The position numbers and the translations under genes were made by a program. Shown here in pieces: positions 17,912 through 27,344 of a stretch of 64,000 nucleotides of DNA. Location of the stretch: the NCBI GenBank assembly GCA_944389505.1, contig CALXMP010000001.1, positions 248,001-312,000 of the forward strand. Reading direction: 5' to 3'. Every line of letters begins with the position of its first letter. Within the stretch, counting starts at the first letter, position 1. Source of the DNA: an uncultured Spirochaetaceae bacterium. Its GTDB lineage: Bacteria > Spirochaetota > Spirochaetia > Sphaerochaetales > Sphaerochaetaceae. The notes beneath the pieces are model-generated. The model saw only the letters and a list, made by a program, of their open reading frames with translations, was not told where the DNA came from and did no database searches.

Positions 17912-19093
17912 TCAGAGCTCCGAGAGAGCCTCATCGACTATCGAAGCTGCTTTATCGATATCATCCTTTGATGCGATGAGAGGCGGGACGAAGCGGAGTA
18001 CGGTATAGCCTGCGGAGCATACAAGAAGCCCTTTCTCAATGCATTTCGCAATGACATCACGCGGAGGAACGGAGAGATCCAGCCCCTGCATGAATCCCAT
18101 TCCGCGCACAGCTGTGACCTTATCCGGATGAGACGAGGCAATCGCATTGAGCTTCTCTGTCAGATACCTTCCGTTCGCATCGACCGAATCCGAAAGGGAC
18201 GGAAGCTTCGAGAGGAGGACCTCCGCAAGAGCTGCTGCAGCCACATTGCCTCCGAACGTCGCAGCATGATCGCCGGGCTGGAAGACATCGGCAGCTTTGC
18301 CGAAAGCAAGGCATGCCCCCATCGGCAGACCGCCACCGAGCGCCTTTGCCGATGTGAGGATATCAGGGGTGACATCATAATGCTGGAAGCAGAAAGGTTT
18401 TCCCGTCCTTCCAAGTCCACACTGAACCTCATCGAAGATAAGAAGCATATCGTTCTCATCGCAGAGCGCACGGAGTCCTTCCAGGAAGGACTTTTCCGCC
18501 GGGATTATCCCACCCTCTCCCTGAAGAGGTTCTGCAATAATTGCAGCTGTATGGTTATCGATCAGGGCTTTTACGGAATCGAGATCATTGTACTGGGCGT
18601 ATACAACCCCAGGGAGCATCGGAGCAAAGCCTTTGTGGTATTTCTCCTGCCCCGTCACCGTTATCGCACCGTACGTCCTTCCATGGAATGAATGCTCGAA
18701 TGAGATTATCGTGCTCCTGCCCTTTGCAGAGCCATACTTCCGGGCAATCTTAAGAGCAGCCTCATTCGCCTCCGCACCGCTGTTGCAGAAGAATACCCTG
18801 TCCGAGCCGGCAAGCTCATTCAGCATCGCCGCAGCATGGACGGCATGGCTGTTATAGTAGAGATTCGATGTATGGAAAACCCCATCTGCCATAACGCTGA
18901 GAAGGGCTTTCTTCTCATCCTCATCGCCATAGCCAAGTGCATTGACGGCGATTCCTGCGACGAAATCGAGATAGGACTTCCCGTCCTCATCGGTGACATA
19001 CATGCCCTTCCCTGATTTTATGACAATCGGGAACTGGGCATAATTCTTCATATAGTTCTTGCCTGCAAGCTCGATTATTTCCTTATTTGGCAT
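17912..19093 (-). CDS. argD: Acetylornithine aminotransferase
   Basis: 393 aa from MPNKEIIELAGKNYMKNYA; the start has GGAGG upstream and overlaps the argB end by 11 bp, so the longer frame is rejected. PLP-dependent class III fold: FCNSGAEANEAALKIARKY, LLIFDEVQCGLGRTGK, and the PLP lysine in TSAKALGGGLPMGA. Makes N-acetylornithine from the semialdehyde, and probably also serves lysine synthesis as succinyl-DAP transaminase. Fourth gene of argCJBD. Confidence 0.95.
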   Translation of the reverse strand: MPNKEIIELAGKNYMKNYAQFPIVIKSGKGMYVTDEDGKSYLDFVAGIAVNALGYGDEDEKKALLSVMADGVFHTSNLYYNSHAVHAAAMLNELAGSDRVFFCNSGAEANEAALKIARKYGSAKGRSTIISFEHSFHGRTYGAITVTGQEKYHKGFAPMLPGVVYAQYNDLDSVKALIDNHTAAIIAEPLQGEGGIIPAEKSFLEGLRALCDENDMLLIFDEVQCGLGRTGKPFCFQHYDVTPDILTSAKALGGGLPMGACLAFGKAADVFQPGDHAATFGGNVAAAALAEVLLSKLPSLSDSVDANGRYLTEKLNAIASSHPDKVTAVRGMGFMQGLDLSVPPRDVIAKCIEKGLLVCSAGYTVLRFVPPLIASKDDIDKAASIVDEALSEL

Positions 19094-19967
19094 TCCTGAC
19101 CTCCGGTGTGACCATTGTTCCGATTCCATCTGCTGTGAATATCTCAAGGAGCATCGAATGCGGCAGCCTGCCATCAAGCACATGGACCGTTCTTACTCCC
19201 TTCCTCAGAGCATCAAGACAGCATTCCACTTTGGGTATCATACCCCCTTTTATCGTGCCGTCAGCAATCATATCAATCGCTTCCTGCGCGCTCATTCGCC
19301 TGATTATTGTTGAAGGATCATCCTTATCGCGGAGGATGCCTTCGACATCTGTAAGGAAGACAAGCTTCTGTGCATTGAGCGCACCGGCTATCGCAGATGC
19401 CGCATAGTCCGCATTGATATTGTATGTCTGGGAGTATGAATCGACTCCCACTGGTGATATAACAGGCACATAGCCTGCTTCAAGAAGTGTTTCGATGAGA
19501 TGGATATCGACCTTCTCGATCTCTCCGACGAAACCGAGATCGCGGCCCTTCTCATCGACCTTTTTCTTTGCCTGAAGCGTATGCCCATCCTTTCCATTTA
19601 TACCGCAGGCCTCGACACCTACCGATTCGAGATTCTCGACAAGGCTCTTGCCAATCGATCCGGAAAGCACCATCTCGGCAACACCTGCAGTCTCAGCATC
19701 GGTGACTCTTAGGCCATCTACGAACTGCGTCTCCTTACCAAGCCTATCAAGAAGCGCTGTGATCTCCTTGCCTCCGCCATGGACGACCACGGGCTTCAGC
19801 CCGATGTACTTCAGAAGCGCTATGTCCTTGATGACGGACTTCTTCAGCTTTTCGTCAACCATCGCCGATCCGCCGTATTTTACAACAACGGTTGTCCCTG
19901 CGAATTTCCTTATATACGGTATGGCCTCGATAAGAACATCGGCCTTCGCTCTTTCCTTCTCGTACAT
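19083..19967 (-). CDS. argB: Acetylglutamate kinase
   Basis: 294 aa. VVKYGGSAMVDEKLKKSVIKD and KPVVVHGGGKEITALLDRLG are the ATP/substrate-binding motifs; NINADYAASAIAGAL and KGGMIPKVECCLDALRKGV close the amino-acid kinase fold. The N-terminal helix before the kinase core (KADVLIEAIPYIRKFAGTT) is the extension seen in arginine-sensitive hexameric enzymes, so feedback inhibition by arginine is plausible. Confidence 0.95.
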   Translation of the reverse strand: MYEKERAKADVLIEAIPYIRKFAGTTVVVKYGGSAMVDEKLKKSVIKDIALLKYIGLKPVVVHGGGKEITALLDRLGKETQFVDGLRVTDAETAGVAEMVLSGSIGKSLVENLESVGVEACGINGKDGHTLQAKKKVDEKGRDLGFVGEIEKVDIHLIETLLEAGYVPVISPVGVDSYSQTYNINADYAASAIAGALNAQKLVFLTDVEGILRDKDDPSTIIRRMSAQEAIDMIADGTIKGGMIPKVECCLDALRKGVRTVHVLDGRLPHSMLLEIFTADGIGTMVTPEVRNAK

Positions 19968-19969
19968 GC

Positions 19970-21181
19970 CTAGCTCCTGTAATCACCATTGATCTTCACA
20001 TAGTCGTATGTGAGATCGCAGCCCCATGCCTGAGCAGAGAATACACCCTGATGGCAATCAGCGACAGCTGTTATCTCCTTTTCGGAGAGAATCTTCTTAG
20101 CCACCTCCTCATCAAACGGAAGAGGTTCACCGTTCTTCACTACCTGTATTGTTCCTGCAGGTGATGTGAACGAGAGATCAACAAGGGAGGGATCGAAATC
20201 CGCGCCGGAATAGCCCATTGCGCACAGAATCCTTCCCCAGTTGGCATCTGCCCCGAAGAATGCAGCCTTCACGAGCGATGAGGAGACAACTGAGCGGGCA
20301 AGGATCTTAGCATCCTTCTTCGTAATCGCATTCTCGACATCCATCTCAATGAAGCGTGTCGCGCCCTCTCCGTCCCTGGCAAGATAGCGTGCAAGCGTTC
20401 CAAGCACATACCTGAAAGCCTCCTCGAAGAGGGACCACTCCTCCGTACCTGGAGTGAGGAGATCGTTACCTGCCATGCCATTTGCAAGGACAAGAACCGT
20501 ATCGTTTGTGGATGTATCGCCATCTACAGATACCATGTTGTATGTATCATCGACAGTCGTTCCAAGCAGAGCCTGGAGATCCTTCTTCGATACAGCTGCA
20601 TCTGTCGTGATGAATGAAAGCGTTGTCGCCATATTCGGATGGATCATCCCCGACCCCTTCGACATGCCTCCTATTGTCACCGTCTTGCCATTGATCTCAA
20701 CCGAAGCTGCAGCCTCTTTGGGGAATGTATCCGTTGTCATAATGGCTTCCGCAGCACTATGCCCATCGGATGAGAGACAAGGAACAAGCATTGATATGCC
20801 GTGCTTGATCTTGTCCATATCAAGAGGGACTCCTATCACACCGGTCGATGCGACGAATACCTCATGCTGCGACAAACCAAGGAGCTCTGCTGCATAAGCT
20901 GCACTATCTCCTGCATCCTTCAGTCCGCGCTCTGCAGTGCATGCATTGGCATTCCCGCTATTTATCACGATAGCCTTGTGCGTCTCTCCCTTGAGAGTCT
21001 CCATATCCCAGAGAACAGGAGCGGCCTTCACCTTGTTTGTCGTAAACGCGCCGGCTGAGACCGCATTGGCTGCAGATACGATCAGAGCCATATCTTTCTT
21101 CTGCTTCTTAAGCCCTGCATGCACACCAGCTGCAAGGAATCCCTTCGGGGATGTGACCCCGCCTTTCTCTATGATTTTCAT
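19970..21181 (-). CDS. argJ: Glutamate N-acetyltransferase / amino-acid acetyltransferase
   Basis: 403 aa self-cleaving N-terminal nucleophile enzyme. GMSKGSGMIHPNMATTLSFITTD contains the autocleavage site before the catalytic Thr in MATTL. TTNKVKAAPV and the C-terminal DLTYDYVKINGDYRS are typical. It recycles the acetyl group from acetylornithine to glutamate. No separate argA is visible here, so it is likely the bifunctional form. Lies 2 bp upstream of argB. Confidence 0.95.
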   Translation of the reverse strand: MKIIEKGGVTSPKGFLAAGVHAGLKKQKKDMALIVSAANAVSAGAFTTNKVKAAPVLWDMETLKGETHKAIVINSGNANACTAERGLKDAGDSAAYAAELLGLSQHEVFVASTGVIGVPLDMDKIKHGISMLVPCLSSDGHSAAEAIMTTDTFPKEAAASVEINGKTVTIGGMSKGSGMIHPNMATTLSFITTDAAVSKKDLQALLGTTVDDTYNMVSVDGDTSTNDTVLVLANGMAGNDLLTPGTEEWSLFEEAFRYVLGTLARYLARDGEGATRFIEMDVENAITKKDAKILARSVVSSSLVKAAFFGADANWGRILCAMGYSGADFDPSLVDLSFTSPAGTIQVVKNGEPLPFDEEVAKKILSEKEITAVADCHQGVFSAQAWGCDLTYDYVKINGDYRS

Positions 21182-21192
21182 ACCATCATCCC

Positions 21193-22227
21193 TCAGAAAG
21201 CAGGCCCTGCCGCTGTCATAAGTCCTTCTGTCTCATCCAGACCGAAGGCAATGTTCATATTCTGGACAGCCTGTCCTGCCGCTCCTTTCACAAGATTGTC
21301 GATAGCTCCGATTGCAATGATGTTGCCAGTCCTGCCATCGATTCTGAAGCTTATATCCACCATATTCGTTCCCCTGACATACTTCGTCTCAGGAAGATCA
21401 TCCGATACCCTTATGAATGGCTCATCGCTGTACATTCCATATGCGCTTCTGACATCCTCTTCCGATACTCCTTTCTTCAGCTTCGCATAGCAGCAGGAGA
21501 GTATCCCGCGGTTCATCGGAACAAGGTGCGGCGTGAACTGGAGAACTATATCCTCACCTGACGCAAGCGAGAGCTCCTGCTCTATCTCAGGGGTATGCCT
21601 ATGATTTGTCACGCCATATGCCTTGATGCTCTCATTGACCTCGCAGAACATCGAGCCAAGCTTCTCACCCCTTCCTGCCCCGGATGTACCGCTCTTTGCA
21701 TCGATCACTATCGTTGATGTGTCGATGAGACCTGCTTTAATGAGGGGATACAGCGTAAGTATCGTACATGTCGTATAGCATCCTGGATTGGCGATGAGCT
21801 TCTTCCCCTTTATGCTCTCCCTGTGTATCTCAGGAAGACCATAGACTGCTTCGTCAAGGAGCTCCGGATGCTTATGCTCCTTCTTATACCACGCCTCATA
21901 TACCTTCGCATCATGGAGGCGGAAGTCAGCTCCAAGATCGATGACCACGCACTTCTCCAGAAGCTCTGGAGTAACTGCCTCGCTGGCAATTCCTGCGGGA
22001 AGAGCCATGAAAAGGACATCGGCATTCTCCGCCGCCTTGGAGATATCATCATCGGAGAGAGTCATATCGCATACACAGCGCATGCCGGGGTAGATATCCG
22101 AGAACTTCTTTCCAGCATAGGAATGAGATGCGAGATAGACGATCTCCGCATCAGGATGACCGGAAAGAATCCTTACCAGCTCCGCACCTGCATAACCTGT
22201 AGAACCCAAAACAGCAGCTTTTACCAT
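21193..22227 (-). CDS. argC: N-acetyl-gamma-glutamyl-phosphate reductase
   Basis: 344 aa from MVKAAVLGSTGYAGAELVRIL, chosen because GGAGG precedes this ATG; the longer frame starts seven codons earlier. The catalytic cysteine is in IANPGCYTTCTILTLYPL near residue 150; HRHTPEIEQEL and FTPHLVPMNRGIL are family signatures. Reduces acetylglutamyl phosphate to the semialdehyde. First gene of argCJBD. Confidence 0.95.
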   Translation of the reverse strand: MVKAAVLGSTGYAGAELVRILSGHPDAEIVYLASHSYAGKKFSDIYPGMRCVCDMTLSDDDISKAAENADVLFMALPAGIASEAVTPELLEKCVVIDLGADFRLHDAKVYEAWYKKEHKHPELLDEAVYGLPEIHRESIKGKKLIANPGCYTTCTILTLYPLIKAGLIDTSTIVIDAKSGTSGAGRGEKLGSMFCEVNESIKAYGVTNHRHTPEIEQELSLASGEDIVLQFTPHLVPMNRGILSCCYAKLKKGVSEEDVRSAYGMYSDEPFIRVSDDLPETKYVRGTNMVDISFRIDGRTGNIIAIGAIDNLVKGAAGQAVQNMNIAFGLDETEGLMTAAGPAF

Positions 22228-22249
22228 ACAACCTCCGTGATACGGCATA

Positions 22250-22268
22250 ATTATACATAAAAATTCAA
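22250..22268 (-). promoter_or_regulatory. arg operon -10 with possible ARG-box-like site
   Basis: On the minus strand TATAAT (22250-22255) is preceded by TTGAATTTTTATG, together a partial match to an ArgR box (TGAAT-N-ATTCA type): one half-site is good, the other weak. There is no clear -35. The ArgR assignment is a guess. Confidence 0.35.
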
Positions 22269-22351
22269 TAATTACTACTGTCTATGCATAAATATTTAAA
22301 ATTTCCGCATGAAAATCAGAGAATATGCATCCTGTATTCACTCTGCCAGCC

Positions 22352-23281
22352 CTACTGCTCATCACTTTTCAGCTCTGTCAGATCATATGGAGTCGTCTGA
22401 TAGACAAAGTAATTCAGCCAGTTCGAATATAGCAGGTTCGCATGTCCTCTCCATCTGACTATAGGAGGATTCTCAGGATCATCCATGGGAAAGTAGTTCT
22501 CCGGCACAGGTGTATCAAGCCCTGCATTCCTGTCCCTCAGATATTCATTCTTGAGCGTGTCGGCATCATACTCCGAATGCCCTGATATGAATATCTGGCG
22601 GCCATTGGCTGTCATCGCAGCATACACTCCCGCCTCAGGGGATGATGCAAGTATCTTCAGCCTGGGCTCACGGAACATGGCCTCGGTATCGCTTGCGGTA
22701 TAGCGCGAATGCGGGACATAGAAGACATCATCGAACCCTCTGAGAAGAACAGGATTACGGTATATGACCTTATGCGGATAGACACCGAACAGCTTCTTTC
22801 CAAGTGGGTGCTTGCCTATGCCGAAATGGTAATACAGGCCGGCCTGAGCCCCCCAGCAGATATGGAATGTCGAATGCACATGGCTCTTTGACCATTCCAT
22901 GATCCGGCAGAGCTCATCCCAGTATGTGACCTGCTCGAATGGCAGATTCTCGATAGGAGCTCCAGTGATCACCATCCCATCGAAGTTCTCATCGGATACA
23001 TCGCTGAAGACCTTGTAGAAGGAGAGCATATGCTCTGCCGATGTATGCTTTGGCACATGGCTCTCGACCTGAAGAAGCGTCAGCTCGACCTGGAGGGGCG
23101 TATTGCCAAGCAGCCTTGACAGCTGTGTCTCGGTCGTGATCTTCGTAGGCATCAGGTTCAGGAGAAGAATCCTGAGAGGACGCATATCCTGGGTACGCGC
23201 CCTCTTCTCAGTCATAACGAATATGTTCTCATTCTCAAGGACTTCCCTTGCAGGAAGCTTATCTGGAATCTTTATAGGCAT
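22352..23281 (-). CDS. metA: Homoserine O-acetyltransferase (MetA type)
   Basis: 309 aa, full-length MetA fold. Catalytic Cys142 is in [13 protein letters not shown] and the HSEY motif lies in [14 protein letters not shown]. Residue 111 is Glu ([10 protein letters not shown]); in this family Glu111 is associated with acetyl-CoA and Gly111 with succinyl-CoA, so O-acetylhomoserine is the expected product. That suits metY immediately upstream in the transcript, with which it overlaps by 10 bp. Confidence 0.93.
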   Translation of the reverse strand: MPIKIPDKLPAREVLENENIFVMTEKRARTQDMRPLRILLLNLMPTKITTETQLSRLLGNTPLQVELTLLQVESHVPKHTSAEHMLSFYKVFSDVSDENFDGMVITGAPIENLPFEQVTYWDELCRIMEWSKSHVHSTFHICWGAQAGLYYHFGIGKHPLGKKLFGVYPHKVIYRNPVLLRGFDDVFYVPHSRYTASDTEAMFREPRLKILASSPEAGVYAAMTANGRQIFISGHSEYDADTLKNEYLRDRNAGLDTPVPENYFPMDDPENPPIVRWRGHANLLYSNWLNYFVYQTTPYDLTELKSDEQ

Positions 23282-24558
23282 GCCTTGAATGCCTCTTCGA
23301 TATCCCTGATGATATCCTCCTTATCCTCAATGCCGACGGAGAATCTCACGAAGCCCGGCTCGATGCCTGCTTTCTTCAGCATATCATCGGAAAGCTGTCT
23401 GTGCGTAGTTGAAGCAGGATTGAGAACGCAGGTGCGGACATCCGCGACATGGATGACGATCGCAGCAAGCTTCAAGGCATTCATGAATGCCATGGCCTTC
23501 TCTCTGCCGCCTTTAACGCAGAAGGAAACAACACCCGATGCCATCCCATTCCTGAGATACTTCATAGCCTTGTCATGCTCTTTATCATCGGCGAGCCCTG
23601 GATAGCTTACACTCTCAACGATATCGCTGCGTGTCTTGAGATACTCTGCAATCGCAAGCGCATTCTCAGAGTGCTTCCTTATCCTGAGGCTCAGAGTCTC
23701 AAGGCCATTGTTTATAAGGAAAGCGGCAATAGGCTGCACCGTTGTTCCCAGGTCCCTCATAAGCTGTGTCCTGGCTTTTGTTATATATGCGGCCTTTCCG
23801 AACTGCTTTGTATAGATAACTCCATGATACGACTCATCTGGTTCTGTAAGCTCAGGGTACTTCCCTCCTGCAGTCCAGTCGAAGGTGCCTCCGTCGACAA
23901 TCACCCCGCCTACAACCTCCGCATGGCCATCCATGTACTTTGTTGTCGAATGGACTACTATATCCGCGCCAAAAGCAATCGGATTGCAGAGAATAGGAGT
24001 TGCGAATGTATTGTCGATGATCACGGGAACGCCCTTGCTGTGCACAAACGGGACGAACCTCTCAAAATCGAATACCTCGAGGGATGGATTCGCGATAGTC
24101 TCCCCGAAGAAGCATCTTGTCCGGTCATCAAAGAGCGAAAGGAACTCCTCATCGGACATGTCGGAAGTGGCGACTCTTGCTTCGATTCCCATCCTCTTCA
24201 TGGTCACAAGGAAGAGATTCGTCGTACCTCCATAGAGATTCGACATCATGACGAAGTTATCACCAGATGATGCGATATTGAAAACGGAGATGAACGAAGC
24301 AGCCTGACCGGATGAGGTCATCATCGCTCCCACGCCGCCCTCAAGCTCTGCTATCTTATTCTCCACATACTCAACCGTGGGATTCGAGATCCTGGTGTAC
24401 ATATGACCGGGAGTCTCAAGGTCGAAGAGCTTTGCAAGCTCCTCTGCGGAATCATATTTATATGTCGTGCTCTGATAGATAGGAAGAACACGAGGCTCGC
24501 TGTTGCCAGGCTTGTAACCGCCCTGAATGCATATTGTATCTTTGTTCCAGTTATCCAT
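23272..24558 (-). CDS. metY: O-acetylhomoserine sulfhydrylase MetY
   Basis: 428 aa from [18 protein letters not shown] enzyme of the Cys/Met metabolism family: [35 protein letters not shown], and the PLP lysine in [20 protein letters not shown]. Joins O-acetylhomoserine and sulfide to give homocysteine. The length (>400) and internal insertion favour MetY over MetB/MetC. The start follows the stop of the CAT-fold gene by 16 bp and lacks a strong ribosome site. Confidence 0.93.
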   Translation of the reverse strand: MDNWNKDTICIQGGYKPGNSEPRVLPIYQSTTYKYDSAEELAKLFDLETPGHMYTRISNPTVEYVENKIAELEGGVGAMMTSSGQAASFISVFNIASSGDNFVMMSNLYGGTTNLFLVTMKRMGIEARVATSDMSDEEFLSLFDDRTRCFFGETIANPSLEVFDFERFVPFVHSKGVPVIIDNTFATPILCNPIAFGADIVVHSTTKYMDGHAEVVGGVIVDGGTFDWTAGGKYPELTEPDESYHGVIYTKQFGKAAYITKARTQLMRDLGTTVQPIAAFLINNGLETLSLRIRKHSENALAIAEYLKTRSDIVESVSYPGLADDKEHDKAMKYLRNGMASGVVSFCVKGGREKAMAFMNALKLAAIVIHVADVRTCVLNPASTTHRQLSDDMLKKAGIEPGFVRFSVGIEDKEDIIRDIEEAFKACL

Positions 24559-24574
24559 ATGCGGATAATAGCAT

Positions 24575-25432
24575 TCAGGGAATATCCTCAACAACAGTTT
24601 CAGGGGGCGTCAGAAGCTCTTCAGGGTTCTGAAAGTACTTTTTCAGCAGCTTCATAGCCGATGCATAGTAGAACCCATCGCATATACGCTCATCGAGATT
24701 CGCGATGATGTCTATCACACGGTTCTTTGTAACGGTTCCATCATCGTTGGCCACTATCTGATACCGCTTGGCACCGAACGCTATGAATACAGGCACATTG
24801 CCGAAGTTGTAGAGATGGTGGACGATTGGCGGGATATTAAGCGATGCCATATTCGTTATGAACATGGAGCCATGGAACGGCGATACATCGACAATAGCCC
24901 CCGGGAGAAGTCCGAAATAATCGAGGAACTTCAGGAGAGCAATCGTGAATTTCTTTATCAGACCAGGAATGTAGCAGATGATCCTGGCGGTCTTATCCAT
25001 CCCGTTCTCATCCTCTTCCATGACCTTCGTATACAGCTCCATCCACTTGTTATAGATATCAATAAGGGTATCGGTAGGCTTCAGCCGGAGCTTCACGGAT
25101 GTATCGGCCGCATCAATGCTCATTTTGCGTTTGACGATAATATTTATGACGATGCCATTCCTGGCATATATCTTCTGTCCTCTGATGAACCTGTTGACCC
25201 CGGGCCTCTGGCTGATTGCACGCACATAAGCTGCAAGAAGCACATGTAGAATACCGATTGAGACGTAACCCTCGGAGCGTAGCTTGCGTATAAGCGTCTC
25301 GGCACCACTCACATCAACATATGTTGCAATGCTGTTCTGGCTATCATTGCGCTCAACCATTATGTATGGGATGATCATGTTGTACGGAGTGAGCGTCTTA
25401 ATCCTTCTTCCTTCTTTCTCTCTCTTTCCCAT
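24575..25432 (-). CDS. E2/CAT-fold acyltransferase-like protein
   Basis: 285 aa resembling the catalytic domain of 2-oxo acid dehydrogenase E2 subunits and chloramphenicol acetyltransferase, but with no lipoyl or E1-binding domain. The C-terminal active-site motif HxxxDG appears as DERICDG: the catalytic His position is Glu, so normal acyl transfer is doubtful. A membrane-like stretch (GLIKKFTIALLKFLDYFGLL) lies at about 160-180. First gene of the metY-metA transcript; the link to methionine synthesis is unexplained. Confidence 0.7.
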   Translation of the reverse strand: MGKREKEGRRIKTLTPYNMIIPYIMVERNDSQNSIATYVDVSGAETLIRKLRSEGYVSIGILHVLLAAYVRAISQRPGVNRFIRGQKIYARNGIVINIIVKRKMSIDAADTSVKLRLKPTDTLIDIYNKWMELYTKVMEEDENGMDKTARIICYIPGLIKKFTIALLKFLDYFGLLPGAIVDVSPFHGSMFITNMASLNIPPIVHHLYNFGNVPVFIAFGAKRYQIVANDDGTVTKNRVIDIIANLDERICDGFYYASAMKLLKKYFQNPEELLTPPETVVEDIP

Positions 25433-25501
25433 CTCAATGAATCATACCGCCGATTTCAGATATTATCCAGCGATACATCACAATGGCACCAAAACAGCAT
25501 A

Positions 25502-25520
25502 CAGGCGGACTAGCCGCCTG
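25502..25520 (-). terminator. Terminator of the small secreted-peptide gene
   Basis: CAGGCGG and CCGCCTG pair around ACTAG. On the minus strand TATGCTGTTTTGG follows, a moderate U-rich tail. Confidence 0.55.
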
Positions 25521-25531
25521 AAGCCTTATAG

Positions 25532-25789
25532 CTACACTGTTGCAGCTGGTGTACTGAGCGTATTGTCAGCTGCTGGGACTTCCTGAGATGCCTCAAGCGG
25601 CAGGATGACCGCAGTACCGTCTGCTGTTTCTGCAACGGTATCTGCATCGGAAGAAACCTCAGCAGGCTCTGCAGATTCAGTTACATCAGCTGCAGCAACT
25701 ATTTCAGGATTGCTATCCACGGCAGCGAATGCCATGGAAACCATACAAGCAAGGACAAGAGCTATTGCGATTGTTCTTTTCTTCTTGAT
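25532..25789 (-). CDS. Small secreted Ala/Glu/Thr-rich protein, start codon unclear
   Basis: Reading from KKKRTIAIALVLACMVSMAFA there is an excellent signal peptide (cleavage expected after AFA), then about 64 residues rich in Ala, Glu, Val, Thr and Ser, with no recognised domain. No ATG, GTG or TTG stands at the natural start: the codon before KKKR is ATC, directly after AGGAGG. In-frame ATGs lie at 25852 and 25876 but would add a second hydrophobic stretch. Either a non-standard start, an upstream GTG, or a gene killed by an ATG-to-ATC change. The given start is my best guess. Confidence 0.45.
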   Translation of the reverse strand: MKKKRTIAIALVLACMVSMAFAAVDSNPEIVAAADVTESAEPAEVSSDADTVAETADGTAVILPLEASQEVPAADNTLSTPAATV

Positions 25790-25845
25790 TCCTCCTGGTT
25801 GCAGATAATGGACCAGCACTATGAAGCATCGATGATGGATAAGCG

Positions 25846-25860
25846 TATACATAATGTATA
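25846..25860. promoter_or_regulatory. 15-bp perfect palindrome in a divergent intergenic region
   Basis: TATACAT-A-ATGTATA lies between the small secreted-peptide gene (minus) and the MATE gene (plus). It contains CATAAT, a possible -10 for the pump. Likely an operator for an unlinked regulator. Confidence 0.45.
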
Positions 25861-25927
25861 TTCTGTGATGATGCATGATTCTCCTTGCCCACTTTGCTTA
25901 TTGTCTCCATTGGGCTATAAAGGAAGC

Positions 25928-27289
25928 ATGGATCAGAAGGAACTGGGGACAAGGAAGATATCGAGACTGGTGCCTGAGATGGCATTCCCGCTCATCGTAG
26001 CTCAGCTTGTGAACGGACTGTATAATCTTGTGGATAGAATCTATCTGGGGCATATCGAGGGCTCCGGGGCAACGATTCTCACAGGTGTCGGCATAACCTA
26101 CCCCATCATCCTGCTGATTACAGCATTCTCCTCCCTCATCGGGAATGGAGGCGGTCCTCTGTCAGCAATCAGGATGGGACAGGGACGAAGGGATAAGGCT
26201 GAGGAGATCCTCTCCGTATCAGCGGCATCGCTCCTGCTCCTTTCCGTCTTTCTGATGGCTTTCTTCTATGCCTTCATGACTCCCATCCTCTATCTCTTCG
26301 GAGCATCCAGCGAGACTTTCCGCTATGGGAAGGAGTATATGGACATTTACCTTCTGGGAACGCCATTCGTACTCCTGACGCTGGGACTGAATCCATTCAT
26401 CTCCGCAGAGGGAAAGACAGTCATGAGCATGATGACGGTCATCATAGGCGCCGTCATGAACATCATCCTCGATCCCATATTCATCTTCGCATTCGGACTA
26501 GGGGCCCGCGGAGCGGCCATCGCTACGGTCATAAGCCAGTTCGCATCAGCAGTCTATGTAGTCTCATTCCTCCGGAGCAGAAAGAGCGAACTGAGGCTAC
26601 GCATCAAGGATATGAGAATAAGGAAGAAGGTCATCCTCCCTGTGATATCCCTCGGTGTGTCACCGTTCATAATGAGCGCGACAGAGGCCGCTATAACATT
26701 CACATTCACCTCCAGACTCCAGATAATCTCCGGCGATATGGCTGTAGGAGCGATGACAATCATGTCCTCGGTGCTGAACTTCTGCATGATGCCGATAAAC
26801 GGCATGAACCAGGCTGTCACCCCGCTTGTTAGCTACAACTTCGGAGCAGGCCACTCAGACAGGGTACGAGCGATATTCCGCTTTGCGGCCATTACGGAAG
26901 TATCGTATACAACGATGATCTCACTCATATGCAATCTCATCCCAGGTACTGTGATCGGCCTCTTCACATCCTCTGAGGAGCTGATATCATTCGCATCGCC
27001 ATACATGAAGTTCTATATTACAGGACTCTCACTGTTCGGACTGCAGTGCGCATCCCAGAACACATTCATGGGACTTGGACAGGCCAGGATATCATTATTC
27101 TTCGCAGTCTACAGGAAGATCATACTGCTCATACCTCTTGTATACATACTCTCTTCCACAGCACTTGGCACAACAGGCGTATTCCTTGCTGAATCGATTG
27201 CCGATTCCGTATCCGCACTCACGACATTCACCACATTCATGCTTGTCCATAAGAAGATACTGGCAAAGGGCCCTTCAAAACCGGAATGA
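25928..27289 (+). CDS. MATE family efflux transporter
   Basis: 453 aa from MDQKELGTRKISRLVPEMAF (AAGGAAGC upstream); the longer frame from 25799 covers the upstream operator and is rejected. Twelve membrane helices in two six-helix halves, starting PLIVAQLVNGLYNLVDRIYLG, with the repeat-like PINGMNQAVTPLVSYNFGAG in the second half. A cation-coupled multidrug exporter. No adjacent regulator; the following esterase starts 55 bp downstream. Confidence 0.88.
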   Translation: MDQKELGTRKISRLVPEMAFPLIVAQLVNGLYNLVDRIYLGHIEGSGATILTGVGITYPIILLITAFSSLIGNGGGPLSAIRMGQGRRDKAEEILSVSAASLLLLSVFLMAFFYAFMTPILYLFGASSETFRYGKEYMDIYLLGTPFVLLTLGLNPFISAEGKTVMSMMTVIIGAVMNIILDPIFIFAFGLGARGAAIATVISQFASAVYVVSFLRSRKSELRLRIKDMRIRKKVILPVISLGVSPFIMSATEAAITFTFTSRLQIISGDMAVGAMTIMSSVLNFCMMPINGMNQAVTPLVSYNFGAGHSDRVRAIFRFAAITEVSYTTMISLICNLIPGTVIGLFTSSEELISFASPYMKFYITGLSLFGLQCASQNTFMGLGQARISLFFAVYRKIILLIPLVYILSSTALGTTGVFLAESIADSVSALTTFTTFMLVHKKILAKGPSKPE

Positions 27290-27344
27290 TATAACTCCGA
27301 TACAAAGACTTGATGCTTATCGCCTTTGCCTATACGATATTCCT

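Noticed and set aside
24575-25532. SAM or S-box riboswitch before the methionine genes
   Set aside because: There are only about 100 bp upstream and they contain the terminator of the small secreted-peptide gene; no riboswitch-like core is visible.
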